From Bacteroidota bacterium (GTDB lineage: Bacteria > Bacteroidota > Bacteroidia > Palsa-948), in assembly GCA_003164895.1 (NCBI GenBank), contig PLUL01000007.1, forward strand, positions 1 to 32,663: a stretch of 32,663 nt of DNA. The letters are read 5' to 3'. Position numbers and translations under genes: made by a program. The notes below the pieces were generated by a model. The model did not search any database, had not been told where the DNA came from, and saw only the letters and a list, made by a program, of their open reading frames with translations. Positions 14,794 to 23,450 of this stretch are shown here, in pieces (positions within the stretch are counted from its first letter, which is position 1; each line of letters starts with the position of its first letter).

Positions 14794-15948
14794 TTAACCC
14801 TTTTGGAAATTTTTTACTAATTCCTGACAAATAAATTCCGAGGCGTGACCATCACCAAAAATAGGTGGAAATGAAAGATTCTTTTTATTTTTAAACTGAA
14901 GAAATGCATTAAGTATTTTAAACTCGTCTACATCAGCAAGAATGGCAGTGCCGCTCTCAACCAGTTCTACCCATTCTGTTTCAGGGCGAAGAATGATGCA
15001 GGGCTTTTTGAAAAAGAAAGATTCTTTCTGCACGCCGCCGGAATCAGTACAAACCAGCATCGAGTTTTTTTCAAGCACAACCATTTCAAGAAAAGAAGCA
15101 GGAGGCATCAAAACAAAATTCGGGTTGGAACGCATCGCATCGTACACTTCTTTTTTCAGATTGCTTTGCAAAGCTTTTGAAGTTCTCGGATGAAGCGGAA
15201 GAACAATCTTTAATTTATTTTCAATGGAAATTTTGTTTAGCGCCAAAAAAATTGAAGCAAATCGCTCGGAATCATCGGTATTATTATCGCGGTGAATGGT
15301 GGTGAGAATGTAATTATTGGGAGTGAGTTCGTATTGTTTTAGAATATCCGTTTTTTTTTCAGCTATCTGTGAAAAATAAATTGCATTATCATACATCACA
15401 TCTCCGCAGCGATAAATTTTTGGATTGTCTGCCGTGAAAGGCGCTTTGGTAAATTCTGAAAAACCTTCTTTTGTAAGATTAACATATCCGTTTTTCGTAG
15501 GGGAAAACAGCAAAGTAGAACAATGGTCGCAAATAATTCTGTTAATTTCTTCGGGCATACTTTTGTTGAAAGAACGAAGCCCGGCTTCAATATGAACAAT
15601 CGGAATATGAATTTTCGCAGCGGCAACAGAGCCTGCAAGAGTTGAATTCGTATCTCCGTAAAGCACAACACAGTCGGGTTTTTCTTTCAGCAAAAGTTCT
15701 TCAATTCCAGAAATCATGGAAGCCGTTTGTTTTCCGTGAGAATCAGAACCGACTTCCAAATTATAATCTTCTTTAGGAATTTCCATTTCTTCAAAAAAAA
15801 TACGCGACATATTATCATCGTAATGCTGTCCGGTATGCACAATCACTTCTTTTATTTTATCAGAAAATTTATTGCGGATAGCACGGCTCAGTGCAGCAGC
15901 TTTGATGAACTGCGGACGAGCTCCAATTATGGTGAGAATTTTAATCAA
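14794..15948 (-). CDS. wecB: UDP-N-acetylglucosamine 2-epimerase (non-hydrolysing), 384 aa
   Basis: It converts UDP-GlcNAc to UDP-ManNAc for surface polysaccharides. GARPQFIKAA at the N-terminus, GQHYDDNMSRIFFEEM, HIEAGLRSFNKSMPEEINR with the catalytic Glu and His, and CTDSGGVQKE near the C-terminus are all intact, and the length is normal. The start is a TTG at 15948: the conserved family N-terminus begins here, and a TAA stop lies 18 nt upstream in frame with no ATG between. It leads the five-gene minus-strand cluster down to 11442. The 7-bp repeat block lies in its upstream region. Confidence 0.95.
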   Translation of the reverse strand: MIKILTIIGARPQFIKAAALSRAIRNKFSDKIKEVIVHTGQHYDDNMSRIFFEEMEIPKEDYNLEVGSDSHGKQTASMISGIEELLLKEKPDCVVLYGDTNSTLAGSVAAAKIHIPIVHIEAGLRSFNKSMPEEINRIICDHCSTLLFSPTKNGYVNLTKEGFSEFTKAPFTADNPKIYRCGDVMYDNAIYFSQIAEKKTDILKQYELTPNNYILTTIHRDNNTDDSERFASIFLALNKISIENKLKIVLPLHPRTSKALQSNLKKEVYDAMRSNPNFVLMPPASFLEMVVLEKNSMLVCTDSGGVQKESFFFKKPCIILRPETEWVELVESGTAILADVDEFKILNAFLQFKNKKNLSFPPIFGDGHASEFICQELVKNFQKG

Positions 15949-15990
15949 CGAAAACCGAATTTGTTACGAATGTACGAAAGAGTGAAGTTC

Positions 15991-16025
15991 CATCTGCCAT
16001 TTGCCATCATACATTTTACATTTAA
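15991..16025. repeat. Degenerate 7-bp tandem repeats (five units)
   Basis: CATCTGC (15991), CATTTGC (15998), CATCATA (16005), CATTTTA (16012) and CATTTAA (16019), in perfect 7-bp phase, between wecB and the radC remnant. The common part is CATNNNN with T mostly at position 4. Confidence 0.75.
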
Positions 16026-16026
16026 A

Positions 16027-16725
16027 TTACATCATGCCTTCATCAGCAAAACTAAAATATCCTGAATCCGAAATAATAAGATGGTCAAGTATCGGAATTT
16101 CTAAAAGTTTTCCGGCTTCTTTAATTTTTTTTGTGAGGGAAATGTCTTCGTTGCTTGGTTTAAGATTTCCCGAAGGATGATTGTGACAAAGTATGATTGA
16201 ACTCGCCAAATGTTCCACTGCAATCTTAAAAATTATTTTTAAATCTACTATTGTTCCCGAAACTCCACCGCGGCTTACAAATTCTTTTCGGATGATTGTG
16301 TTTGAGCGGCTTAAAAGCAGCACATGAAATTCTTCGTGCGGCAAATCTAAAAAATGAGGTCTGAAAATTTCAAAAGTATCTTTGCTCGAAATTATTTTTT
16401 AGCGTTTTACTATTTCAGTTTCTTTTCTTCTTCTTCCTAACTCCAGTGCTGCCACGATAGAAATCGCTTTTGCTTCGCCAATACCTTTAAATTTCATTAA
16501 ATCCTGAACAGATAATTTTGCGATTGCATTCAAATTATTTTCAAACTGAGAAAGAATTCTTTTTGCTAATTCAACGGCAGTTTCATTTCTGCTTCCTGAA
16601 CCGATAAGAATGGCGATGAGTTCCGCATCGGTGAGAACATGCCTGCCTTTGCTGAGCAATTTTTCACGCGGGCGGTCTTCTTCTGCCCAAGATTTTATTG
16701 TAAAAGATTTCCCCTCTAATTCCAT
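16027..16725 (-). pseudogene. radC: RadC family protein broken by one in-frame TAA
   Basis: The N-terminal part (16725-16402) has the helix-hairpin-helix region with MKFKGIGEAKA and ALELGRRRKE. The C-terminal part has the JAB-type metal motif, here HNHPSGNLKPS then D, in the same frame. Between them lies TAA at 16401-16399, reading KR-stop-KIISSKDTFEIFRPH; RadC normally reads straight through here. One base change explains the break, and no frame change is involved. The downstream part has no good own ATG (only TTG). So the gene is probably inactive or split, unless this is a sequencing error. A TATATTCG -7 box lies 5 nt before the ATG. Confidence 0.85.
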
Positions 16726-16740
16726 CGAAACGAATATAAA

Positions 16741-16775
16741 TAAAAAATCCCCTCCGATAAGTCAGAGAGGATTTT
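16741..16775 (-). terminator. Rho-independent terminator of rpsT
   Basis: AAAATCCTCTC (16775-16765) and GAGGGGATTTT (16754-16744) pair over 11 bp with one G-U, followed by a T-run. It follows the rpsT stop by about 20 bp and precedes radC on the minus strand. It is nearly the same as the terminator at 18271-18307. Confidence 0.9.
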
Positions 16776-16794
16776 CAAAGATTTTCATGAACTT

Positions 16795-17049
16795 TTATTT
16801 CAAAGCAGTAACGTGCTTAGTAAGTTTTGATTTAAGGTTAGCCGCTTTGTTCTTATGAATGTAATTATTCTTTGCAAGTTTATCGAGCAAGGAAGTGACT
16901 TTTAAAAGCTGCTCGCCTGCGCTTTTTTTATCTTTGTTCAGACGTAGTTTTTTCACTGCGTTCTTTACTGCGTTCTTGCGTACACGGTTTCTTGCGCGTT
17001 TTGCCTCGCTGGAGCGATTGCGTTTTTTTGCTGACTTATGATTTGCCAT
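16795..17049 (-). CDS. rpsT: 30S ribosomal protein S20, 84 aa
   Basis: MANHKSAKKRNRSSEAKRARN is the unmistakable S20 start, and the protein is Lys/Arg-rich and helical, as expected for a 16S rRNA-binding protein. The longer frame adds ten residues upstream (from 17079) that do not fit the family, so the ATG at 17049 is used. Its -7 box is at 17077-17084 and its terminator at 16741-16775, so it is a single-gene unit. Confidence 0.97.
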   Translation of the reverse strand: MANHKSAKKRNRSSEAKRARNRVRKNAVKNAVKKLRLNKDKKSAGEQLLKVTSLLDKLAKNNYIHKNKAANLKSKLTKHVTALK

Positions 17050-17076
17050 TTTTGTTTTACTGTTTATTAAGGGTGG

Positions 17077-17084
17077 CAAAGATA
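17077..17084 (-). promoter_or_regulatory. -7 box TATCTTTG of rpsT
   Basis: TAnnTTTG on the minus strand, ending 27 nt before the rpsT ATG, between mqnE and rpsT. Confidence 0.6.
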
Positions 17085-17099
17085 GAAAGTTTTCAATTC

Positions 17100-18242
17100 C
17101 TAACCTTGAACGGCAGGAATTTCTTTGGAATAATCAGTTATGACATTATATAAGGTATCCCGCTCGGCAGGAATCTTTCCTGCCTGTTTTATAAGATCAA
17201 CAAGTTGTTCGGTATTCATAGATGGATTCTGATCTTCGGCTCCTGCCATGGAATAAATTTTTGTAGAGTCATTAATTGTCCCGTCTAAATCATCCACACC
17301 AAATTGCAGTGCAAGTTGCGCAGTACTTTTTCCAATCATGGGCCAGTATGCTTTGAGGTGAGGTATATTGTCCAGAAAAATTCTGGAGATAGCATAGTTT
17401 CTCAAATCTTCAATCACGCTTATTTCTTTGATGTGAGACATTTGATTATTTGCATTTCTGAATTTTAAAGGGATGAAGCAATTAAATCCTTTTGTTTTAT
17501 CCTGAAGTTTTCTCAGTCGTTCCATGTGATTAATACGGTTTTCAAACGATTCAATATGTCCGTACAAAACAGTAGCGTTTGAATGAATGCCAAGCTCGTG
17601 AGCAGTTTCATGAATGTCCAGCCATTGTTCGGAAGTGCATTTATCTTCGCATATCTGTTTGCGAATTTTAGTATCAAAAATTTCTGCTCCTCCTCCTGGA
17701 ATGGAATCAAGCCCGTGTTCTTTTAGAATCTGAAATCCTTTTTTGTAATCCACTTTCGCTTTGCGAAACATATATTCAACTTCTACTGCGGTAAATGCTT
17801 TTATGTGTAAATCAGGGCGAAAAGATTTTATTTGCTTGAATAGATTAGCGAAGTAATATAAATCCATTTTTGGATGAACGCCTCCAACAATATGAACTTC
17901 CGTAATATTTTGATTATGATTTTTTATTGTTTCAAGAATTTGTTCATCGGTCATTTCCCATGAATCTGCATCTCCTTTTTGTTTGAGAAGTCGCGAGTAA
18001 GAACAAAATTTACAATCAAACACGCAGAGATTGGTTGGTTCAATGTGAAGATTGCGATTGAAGTAAACATAACTGCCATTTTTATTTTCCCGCACATGAT
18101 TGGCAAGAATTCCAAGAAAGCCAGGTTCTCCTTCCTTATAAAGAGTGATTCCATCTTCGGAAGAAATTCTTTTTCCTTCAAAAATTTTTTCAGCAATTGA
18201 ACGAAGATGCTTTGGCGATTTTTCAATAATTGACATTTCCAT
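17100..18242 (-). CDS. mqnE: Aminofutalosine synthase (radical SAM), 380 aa
   Basis: MqnE joins the carboxyvinyl product of chorismate with adenosine to give aminodeoxyfutalosine, an early step of menaquinone synthesis by the futalosine route. The radical-SAM cluster motif C-x-x-x-C-x-x-C is in NLCVFDCKFCSYSR, preceded by HIEPTNL. VHIVGGVHPKMDLYY, SIPGGGAEIFD and the C-terminal SMAGAEDQNPSMNTE are features of the MqnE/MqnC group. The length is normal. The ATG at 18242 is used rather than the TTG at 18248. No other mqn gene is in the window. It is one of two separate genes ahead of rpsT on this strand. Confidence 0.93.
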   Translation of the reverse strand: MEMSIIEKSPKHLRSIAEKIFEGKRISSEDGITLYKEGEPGFLGILANHVRENKNGSYVYFNRNLHIEPTNLCVFDCKFCSYSRLLKQKGDADSWEMTDEQILETIKNHNQNITEVHIVGGVHPKMDLYYFANLFKQIKSFRPDLHIKAFTAVEVEYMFRKAKVDYKKGFQILKEHGLDSIPGGGAEIFDTKIRKQICEDKCTSEQWLDIHETAHELGIHSNATVLYGHIESFENRINHMERLRKLQDKTKGFNCFIPLKFRNANNQMSHIKEISVIEDLRNYAISRIFLDNIPHLKAYWPMIGKSTAQLALQFGVDDLDGTINDSTKIYSMAGAEDQNPSMNTEQLVDLIKQAGKIPAERDTLYNVITDYSKEIPAVQG

Positions 18243-18270
18243 ATTCAATATTTTTCTATGGTAAAGTTAA

Positions 18271-18307
18271 AATAAAAAACCCCCTCCGAATTACCAGAGA
18301 GGGTTTT
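18271..18307 (-). terminator. Rho-independent terminator of the metalloprotease gene
   Basis: AAAACCCTCTC (18307-18297) and GAGGGGGTTTT (18286-18276) form an 11-bp stem with one G-U pair, then TTTTTTATTTT. The loop starts with TGG and ends with TTCG. It ends the metalloprotease gene, whose stop is at 18326. Confidence 0.9.
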
Positions 18308-18325
18308 AGTAACAAATTAGTTATG

Positions 18326-19777
18326 TTATCTATTTAGAATAACTTTTTTTGTAATTGTCCCTTCAGATGTTTTCATTTGGATGAGGTACATTCCATCTGG
18401 ATGATTAATCATATCAAATTTCACAGCACTGCCTGAAGAAATAGGAACTCTTTTCTGAAGAACTGCATCCCCTATTGCATTGAAAATAGTAATATCAGCC
18501 GAAGAGATAGTAGTAGAATTCACATTCATGAAAATATCTCCTGATGAAGGATTTGGATAAATGGAAATATTATTTGATAAATTATTTTCTAAGATACCGG
18601 TAGTACATAATAGTGCTGCACTTGAATTTAACCCTATCCGGTAGGTGCCACTCTGCATACAGGTTTGGATACGTGAAGTTTGATCCACAGTAAACATATA
18701 CATGCAAGCATCATTGGTGTAATCCATAAAGTTCATTGTCATTTCTCCGTCAGGTGAGTTGCTTGGGCTGGGGCAAGTACCAGAGTTAAAAGGGTAAACT
18801 TGTGGGCAATTGGCATAATTAGCAGTAGATTCTGTAGGAGTATCATTACAATAATCAGTTAAGCAGGTACCATCTCCCCAAGTGTGGCGCAATCCCAAGT
18901 AGTGACCTATTTCATGTGTACATGTGCGACCATAGCAATAAGTAGGGTCATATGTTCCAGAAGTGCAAATATTTTTCGAACCAAAAGCCATAGCGTATGC
19001 CCAAAATCCATCGGTGGTGGCAGTTCCACCAGCTGAAAGCCCTGTTAGAGTTGCACCTGCCGGGAAGGTTGCATATCCTAATAAACCAACACTGCTATTT
19101 TCATCAGTTACCCACATGTTTAAATATTTGGATGGATCCCAGATTGTTCCAGGTTTTATTGTTCCATCAATATAATTCATAAAAGTAGTAGTTGAATTAT
19201 AAGAAGCAGAGTTGGGGTTGGTCCAACCTTTTGTTGTATAATTAACACGATCAATTCCCGGTTCTGCCAGTACATTTCCACTAGGATCTTTTGTTGCCAA
19301 ACAAAACTGGATACCTGTATTAGCTATAGCAACACGTCCGTTAGCGTCTTTATTTGCCGCGGGCAAAGCTTGCGCTGTAGCCCAATGTGTATAAGCAGTT
19401 GAGGGATAAGTGCTGGTATTATACCCTGTTCCGCTATAATCTTGATTCAACACAGTAATTTGAGAATTAATTTGCGCCTGCGATAAATTGGGAAAAGTAC
19501 CAACTGCTTGACCACCTTCAATAATATGAACAACAACAGGAATAGTATAATTAGTAACCGCCATTTTTCCGGTTTCAAGTCCTTTTTTGAACTCTTCCAC
19601 TTTTGCGTTAAACCAAGCATCCCATTCTGGAGGAGGAGGAGGAGTGGCGCAACGAATCATTCCCGATGGACCTCTTTCAAGTTGAGTGTTAGAAGTTGTT
19701 TGTGCATTTGCAAATTGCGAAAACGCAATTCCTGCAACAAACAGTAAGCAAAAAAGTGGAGTAGAAATTTTTTTCAT
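18326..19777 (-). CDS. Secreted M43-type zinc metalloprotease with type IX sorting domain, 483 aa
   Basis: A signal peptide (STPLFCLLFVAGIAFSQFANA) is followed by a pro-region and a metzincin catalytic domain with HEIGHYLGLRH at about 288-298, giving three zinc His and the catalytic Glu. NFMDY near 345 provides the Met-turn; nearby Cys residues suggest disulfides. This is the pattern of MEROPS M43 (cytophagalysin). The last 75 or so residues (IYPNPSSGDIFMNV to GMYLIQMKTSEGTITKKVILNR) are a type A T9SS sorting domain, so the enzyme should be exported across the outer membrane and anchored or released. The ATG at 19777 gives a proper signal peptide; the upstream ATG at 19804 adds nine residues. 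Confidence 0.92.
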   Translation of the reverse strand: MKKISTPLFCLLFVAGIAFSQFANAQTTSNTQLERGPSGMIRCATPPPPPEWDAWFNAKVEEFKKGLETGKMAVTNYTIPVVVHIIEGGQAVGTFPNLSQAQINSQITVLNQDYSGTGYNTSTYPSTAYTHWATAQALPAANKDANGRVAIANTGIQFCLATKDPSGNVLAEPGIDRVNYTTKGWTNPNSASYNSTTTFMNYIDGTIKPGTIWDPSKYLNMWVTDENSSVGLLGYATFPAGATLTGLSAGGTATTDGFWAYAMAFGSKNICTSGTYDPTYCYGRTCTHEIGHYLGLRHTWGDGTCLTDYCNDTPTESTANYANCPQVYPFNSGTCPSPSNSPDGEMTMNFMDYTNDACMYMFTVDQTSRIQTCMQSGTYRIGLNSSAALLCTTGILENNLSNNISIYPNPSSGDIFMNVNSTTISSADITIFNAIGDAVLQKRVPISSGSAVKFDMINHPDGMYLIQMKTSEGTITKKVILNR

Positions 19778-19920
19778 AAAACTGATTTTTTTTATTTCCA
19801 ACATAAACTGGAAACGTGTGGTTTTATTATTTGAATTGCGATCGTAAAGGTAGAAACAAAAATTGGATTTGCCAAATTATTATATATGTTTTTCAACGTA
19901 AAAAAATAGTATATAAAGTA

Positions 19921-20610
19921 TTATTTTCCTAATAGAATATTAATATAAATTGTAGATGGTAAATAGTAAGTAGTGTTAAATCCTTTGGTCGTTGATCTGG
20001 TATTTTGAGCAGGTGTGAGATCAAAGGTGGTGCTATTAATTGTATTTAGAAACAGAAAATTTACAAATGTTTCGGTGGATAAAGAGATTCGACTAAATAA
20101 AAACAATTTAAACCCCATAAAAGCAGATGCTCCATAATATGTATTATGAACAGTATTGGTTTGAATCACAAAACCGGGACTACTGGTGGCAGGTAGCGGT
20201 TGCTCGGTTTTATTATATGTGGGTTGCAATAGAGCTTCTCCTCCATAAAAGAATGCAAAACGTTTGGAAATTTTCGTTTCTCTTCCTAACCCGATCCCAT
20301 AACTTTGCTCAACATCTGTATATGTGGATTTAGGTACGGTATCTTTTTTTGTATTGCTGCTGCTATATCCAGCTCCAAGGTCAATTCTTAAAAAAGTCTT
20401 CTCCGAAAGGAATCTGCATCCCGATAGAGAGAATAAAGTTGTGGACGGCAGATTGGTTTGGTTTTTAAATAAATCCAAAAAATAATTAAGATCAATCCGA
20501 ATTTCACTTTTTGGATCATGACTTTTAGAAGTATCGGCTAATGCGGTTTGTGAGAAAGCTCGTCCGCCGATAAAAGCCACTAATGCAAGAAATAATAGGT
20601 ATTTTTTCAT
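19921..20610 (-). CDS. Outer-membrane beta-barrel-like protein A, 229 aa
   Basis: A signal peptide (KKYLLFLALVAFIGGRAFSQ) precedes a mature chain of alternating hydrophobic and polar residues with aromatic ends, the look of an 8-stranded porin-like barrel (IDLNYFLDLF, SLSGCRFLSEKTFLRIDLGAGYS, YYGASAFMGFKLFLFSRISLSTETF). It ends LPSTIYINILLGK, with a short final strand. The gene next to it (20614-21285) has the same layout, strand order and closing PxxINLLFKF-like end, so the two are tandem paralogs. The function is unknown; such proteins may be porins or structural barrels. Confidence 0.75.
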   Translation of the reverse strand: MKKYLLFLALVAFIGGRAFSQTALADTSKSHDPKSEIRIDLNYFLDLFKNQTNLPSTTLFSLSGCRFLSEKTFLRIDLGAGYSSSNTKKDTVPKSTYTDVEQSYGIGLGRETKISKRFAFFYGGEALLQPTYNKTEQPLPATSSPGFVIQTNTVHNTYYGASAFMGFKLFLFSRISLSTETFVNFLFLNTINSTTFDLTPAQNTRSTTKGFNTTYYLPSTIYINILLGK

Positions 20611-20613
20611 AAT

Positions 20614-21285
20614 TTAAAATTTAAATAAAAGATTTATATCGTTAGGTGGAAAAAAGGAAGTATTAAATCCATGACTCAGGAGAGATGAATTTTCTTTGGG
20701 ATTTATTTTATATGAACTATTATCCGAATTATAAAAATACGATATATAAAAATCCATTTCGGTGGAAAGAATAATGCGGGGTGTGATAAAATATTTCACA
20801 CCTGCAAGAGGTACAATTCCATAACTTGTATTGTTTTGATTATCGGTAATTATTTCTGACCCGCTTGGCTGAATTGTTTGAATTAAATCCTTATTAAAAA
20901 ACATATCAGCTCCATAAAAAAACATCCATCTGTTATTACAGAACACTTCTTTTTCCAAACCAAATCTGAATCTATAACTAGTTGTATTAGAACTATTGGA
21001 AGGAAGCGAGTTGTTTTGAATGGTATAATCTAACTTACCCATTCCGGCAATGACTCGCATTTCTATTTCGGGCTCTAAATGATGAATGATAGTGAATGAA
21101 AAAATAGGAGTTTCGATTTCGGGAGAATAGGTTCTGCGAAACACATTTAGAAAAAAAAACATATCAAAACCCGCTTCGAATTTTAAAAGAGAAGTTTCGG
21201 TTGAATCGGAATGAAATGTATTTGCAAGTACAGTGGAATGAAAAAAACCAACTATACAAAACAAGAGAATGGTTTTTTTGAACAT
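20614..21285 (-). CDS. Outer-membrane beta-barrel-like protein B, 223 aa
   Basis: A signal peptide starts at MFKKTILLFCIVGFFHSTVLA, so I use the ATG at 21285; ATGs at 21294 and 21309 lie upstream in frame. The mature part shows beta-barrel strands (FEAGFDMFFFLNVFRRTYSPE, YRFRFGLEKEVFCNNRWMFFYG, KYFITPRIILSTEMDFYISYFY) and closes with NDINLLFKF. It has the same arrangement as the next gene, with a 3-bp gap, so both are probably one transcript. An AATATTTG near -7 box lies upstream around 21330. The function is unknown. Confidence 0.72.
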   Translation of the reverse strand: MFKKTILLFCIVGFFHSTVLANTFHSDSTETSLLKFEAGFDMFFFLNVFRRTYSPEIETPIFSFTIIHHLEPEIEMRVIAGMGKLDYTIQNNSLPSNSSNTTSYRFRFGLEKEVFCNNRWMFFYGADMFFNKDLIQTIQPSGSEIITDNQNNTSYGIVPLAGVKYFITPRIILSTEMDFYISYFYNSDNSSYKINPKENSSLLSHGFNTSFFPPNDINLLFKF

Positions 21286-21409
21286 GCACCACATTGCGCG
21301 AATGTACATTTTTTATTATTTAACAAATATTGCTATACAATAAATTTCTTGTATTATACGGGAAGACGAAAGGAGTCCGTTAAATAAAAACTAAAAGTGA
21401 AAAAATCTC

Positions 21410-22363
21410 TTAAACGTATTCAAAAGCGTTTTTAATTTTCTCCGCAAGTTTTGTTTCGGCAACGTTTTTGGAAAGCAAAACCATATTTTTTATTGCCAGT
21501 TCGCTGGAGATTCCATGTCCCACAATTACTGCTCCATTCACTCCAAGAATCGGACTTCCTCCATGAAATTCATAATTAAAATTCTGAAAGAATGTATCCG
21601 TAGAATTTATCATGTGGCGCTTGCTCAATATTTTATAAATAGATTCTGCCTGTTTGATAATTACGTTTCCGGTGAATCCTTCGCAGACAATCACATCGGC
21701 TTTGTGATTGAATATATCGCAACCTTCAATATTGCCGATGAAATGAAATTGCTTCGTGCTCTTCATAATTTCGTAAGCCGCCTGCGTAACTAAATTTCCT
21801 TTACCGCCTTCTTCACCAAGATTCATCAATCCTACTTTCGGATGTTTTATACCGAAAACATTTTCAACATAAAGCGAACCAAGTATTCCGAATTGATACA
21901 ACACATCGGGTTTACAATCTGCATTAGCGCCAACATCTAAAATAACTCCCATCTTTCCATTTTCTTTTGGAACCACAGAAGTGATACCTGGTCGTATAAC
22001 ACCGGGAATTGTTTTTATAGAATACATGGAACCAACCAACATGGCACCGGTGTTTCCTGCGCTTGAGAAAGCAGAAATTTTTTTCTCTGCCAGCAGATGA
22101 AATCCGATGGAGATACTTGAGTGAGGTTTTTGGGTGAATGCTTTAATTGGAGATTCGCCCATCCCAATTACATCAGGAGCGTGAACGATTTCATATTTAT
22201 CGTGTGGCGCATCCAGTTTTTTTAATTCGTCCTGAATTTTTTTCTTGTCGCCAATAAGAACTATTACAGAACCTCTATGAAGTTCTTTCATAGCGAGAAC
22301 AGCACCGGCAACCGTTGCCTTGGGTGCATAATCTCCGCCCATTACATCGAGCCCGATTCTCAT
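21410..22363 (-). CDS. plsX: Phosphate acyltransferase PlsX, 317 aa
   Basis: PlsX makes acyl-phosphate from acyl-ACP for phospholipid synthesis. The N-terminus MRIGLDVMGGDYAP is the family hallmark, with the ISIGF, SAGNTGAML and VNLGEEGGKGN-like stretches following and CEGFTGNVIIK near residue 225. The length is normal (about 320). The longer frame from 22462 reads through rpmF and is wrong; the true ATG is at 22363, 9 bp after the rpmF stop. It closes the canonical yceD-rpmF-plsX cluster. Confidence 0.96.
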   Translation of the reverse strand: MRIGLDVMGGDYAPKATVAGAVLAMKELHRGSVIVLIGDKKKIQDELKKLDAPHDKYEIVHAPDVIGMGESPIKAFTQKPHSSISIGFHLLAEKKISAFSSAGNTGAMLVGSMYSIKTIPGVIRPGITSVVPKENGKMGVILDVGANADCKPDVLYQFGILGSLYVENVFGIKHPKVGLMNLGEEGGKGNLVTQAAYEIMKSTKQFHFIGNIEGCDIFNHKADVIVCEGFTGNVIIKQAESIYKILSKRHMINSTDTFFQNFNYEFHGGSPILGVNGAVIVGHGISSELAIKNMVLLSKNVAETKLAEKIKNAFEYV

Positions 22364-22371
22364 AAAAAAAA

Positions 22372-22557
22372 TTACGCTGCGATTGTTTTCTCGATCACTT
22401 GTTTTCCGCGATAGTAACCGCAGTCTTGACACACACGGTGCATCAAAATTGGCGCTCCGCAATTAGAACATTTTGTGATGGCTGGTGCAATCGCTTTGTA
22501 ATGTGTTCTGCGTTTGCGGCTTCGGCTTGTTGAGTGCCTTCGTTTTGGATTTGGCAT
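22372..22557 (-). CDS. rpmF: 50S ribosomal protein L32, 61 aa
   Basis: MPNPKRRHSTSRSRKRRTHYK at the N-terminus and two CxxC pairs (CSNCG and CQDCG) that bind zinc identify L32. The length is normal. The gene sits between the DUF177 gene and plsX on the same strand, an arrangement conserved across many bacteria. Confidence 0.97.
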   Translation of the reverse strand: MPNPKRRHSTSRSRKRRTHYKAIAPAITKCSNCGAPILMHRVCQDCGYYRGKQVIEKTIAA

Positions 22558-22560
22558 GAT

Positions 22561-22606
22561 AAATAGAAATTAAAAATTATGAATTATAGATTATAAATTT
22601 ACAACA
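22561..22606. repeat. Degenerate 7-bp tandem repeats (six to seven units)
   Basis: In 7-bp phase from 22561: AAATAGA, AATTAAA, AATTATG (22575), AATTATA (22582), GATTATA (22589), AATTTAC (22596), AACATTA (22603). They fill the gap between the DUF177 gene and rpmF almost entirely. Confidence 0.65.
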
Positions 22607-23131
22607 TTAATTTTGTTTGATGTTTTTTAGCGCATCCCATCGTGGGTCGGTTTTTTTTTCTGTTTCTTTCGAAAAATTTTCTAATCTTTTCAGCGCATCT
22701 TGATTACATCCGTTCTTGCCATCTTTTGTATCAGGATGAATTCTTCGCTGAGGAAGAAGTAAAGTAGTGTATTCATACAAATGCTGAGAGATGTCAATTT
22801 CGGAAGATTCAAAAGGCATGGAAACAATATCGTCCTCTTCAAATTTATCGTTGGTCAAACTTACAATAAGTTTTTGTTCTCCCCAAACAGGAAAATCAAA
22901 AGGATCTCCGCAGCGGTCGCATAAAACATTTATAGTTCCTTCCATTTTTATATCGAACACAAGCAAGTGCGATTCGTTGATAAGCGTTACTTCCGTATTA
23001 ATTTGTGCTTGCTGAATTTCCGAATATGCTCTGTCCTTGAAAAAAGAATCATCAATAACATAGAAAAATTTATGCTCTCCGGTTTTGAGACCAGCAAATT
23101 GTATGAGATATGGATTGCTTAACTTTTTCAT
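22607..23131 (-). CDS. yceD: DUF177/YceD family protein, 174 aa
   Basis: The protein has the DUF177 layout: an N-terminal strand-rich part (IQFAGLKTGEHKFFYVIDDSFF), then VLCDRCGDPFDFPV, a CxxC motif, and an acidic middle (DKFEEDDIV). In many bacteria this protein is encoded just before rpmF and has been linked to 23S rRNA accumulation. Here the gap to rpmF is 49 bp and filled by 7-bp repeats. The operon position supports the call strongly. The family function is not settled. Confidence 0.9.
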   Translation of the reverse strand: MKKLSNPYLIQFAGLKTGEHKFFYVIDDSFFKDRAYSEIQQAQINTEVTLINESHLLVFDIKMEGTINVLCDRCGDPFDFPVWGEQKLIVSLTNDKFEEDDIVSMPFESSEIDISQHLYEYTTLLLPQRRIHPDTKDGKNGCNQDALKRLENFSKETEKKTDPRWDALKNIKQN

Positions 23132-23231
23132 GGCTGCTTCGCGTCATTTACCTTGTGAAGATACGATTCAAAGTAATTAGTGCCTCGATAACAAATGAAA
23201 ACCAATGACTATTTAGTCTCGGATGTTTGAA

Positions 23232-23390
23232 TTATTTTTTGTGACGCTTCACGCTCGAAATAGTGAGGCGTTTTCTTCCTTTTCTTCTGCGGGCTCTAAC
23301 CACTCTGCGTCCGTTGGGAGTTGACATGCGCTCACGGAAACCGTGTTTGTTTCTTCTTTTTCTTTGTGAGGGCTGAAATGTACGTTTCAT
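23232..23390 (-). CDS. rpmH: 50S ribosomal protein L34, 52 aa
   Basis: [21 protein letters not shown], then M[20 protein letters not shown] are diagnostic of L34. The ATG at 23390 is used; the longer frame upstream (from 23645) reads through the divergent ABC gene and is not coding. The L34 promoter and the ABC exporter promoter face away from each other within about 75 bp. Confidence 0.97.
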   Translation of the reverse strand: MKRTFQPSQRKRRNKHGFRERMSTPNGRRVVRARRRKGRKRLTISSVKRHKK

Positions 23391-23411
23391 ATTAATTCGT
23401 TTTAAGGGACG

Positions 23412-23419
23412 CAAAGATA
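23412..23419 (-). promoter_or_regulatory. -7 box TATCTTTG of rpmH
   Basis: TAnnTTTG on the minus strand, ending 21 nt before the rpmH ATG. No clear -33 box is seen. Confidence 0.6.
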
Positions 23420-23450
23420 GAAATGTTTTCAAACCAATGGCTTTTTCAAA

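Noticed and set aside
22372-22462. Start of PlsX at 22462
   Set aside because: That would read through rpmF. The family N-terminus MRIGLDVMGGD begins at 22363.
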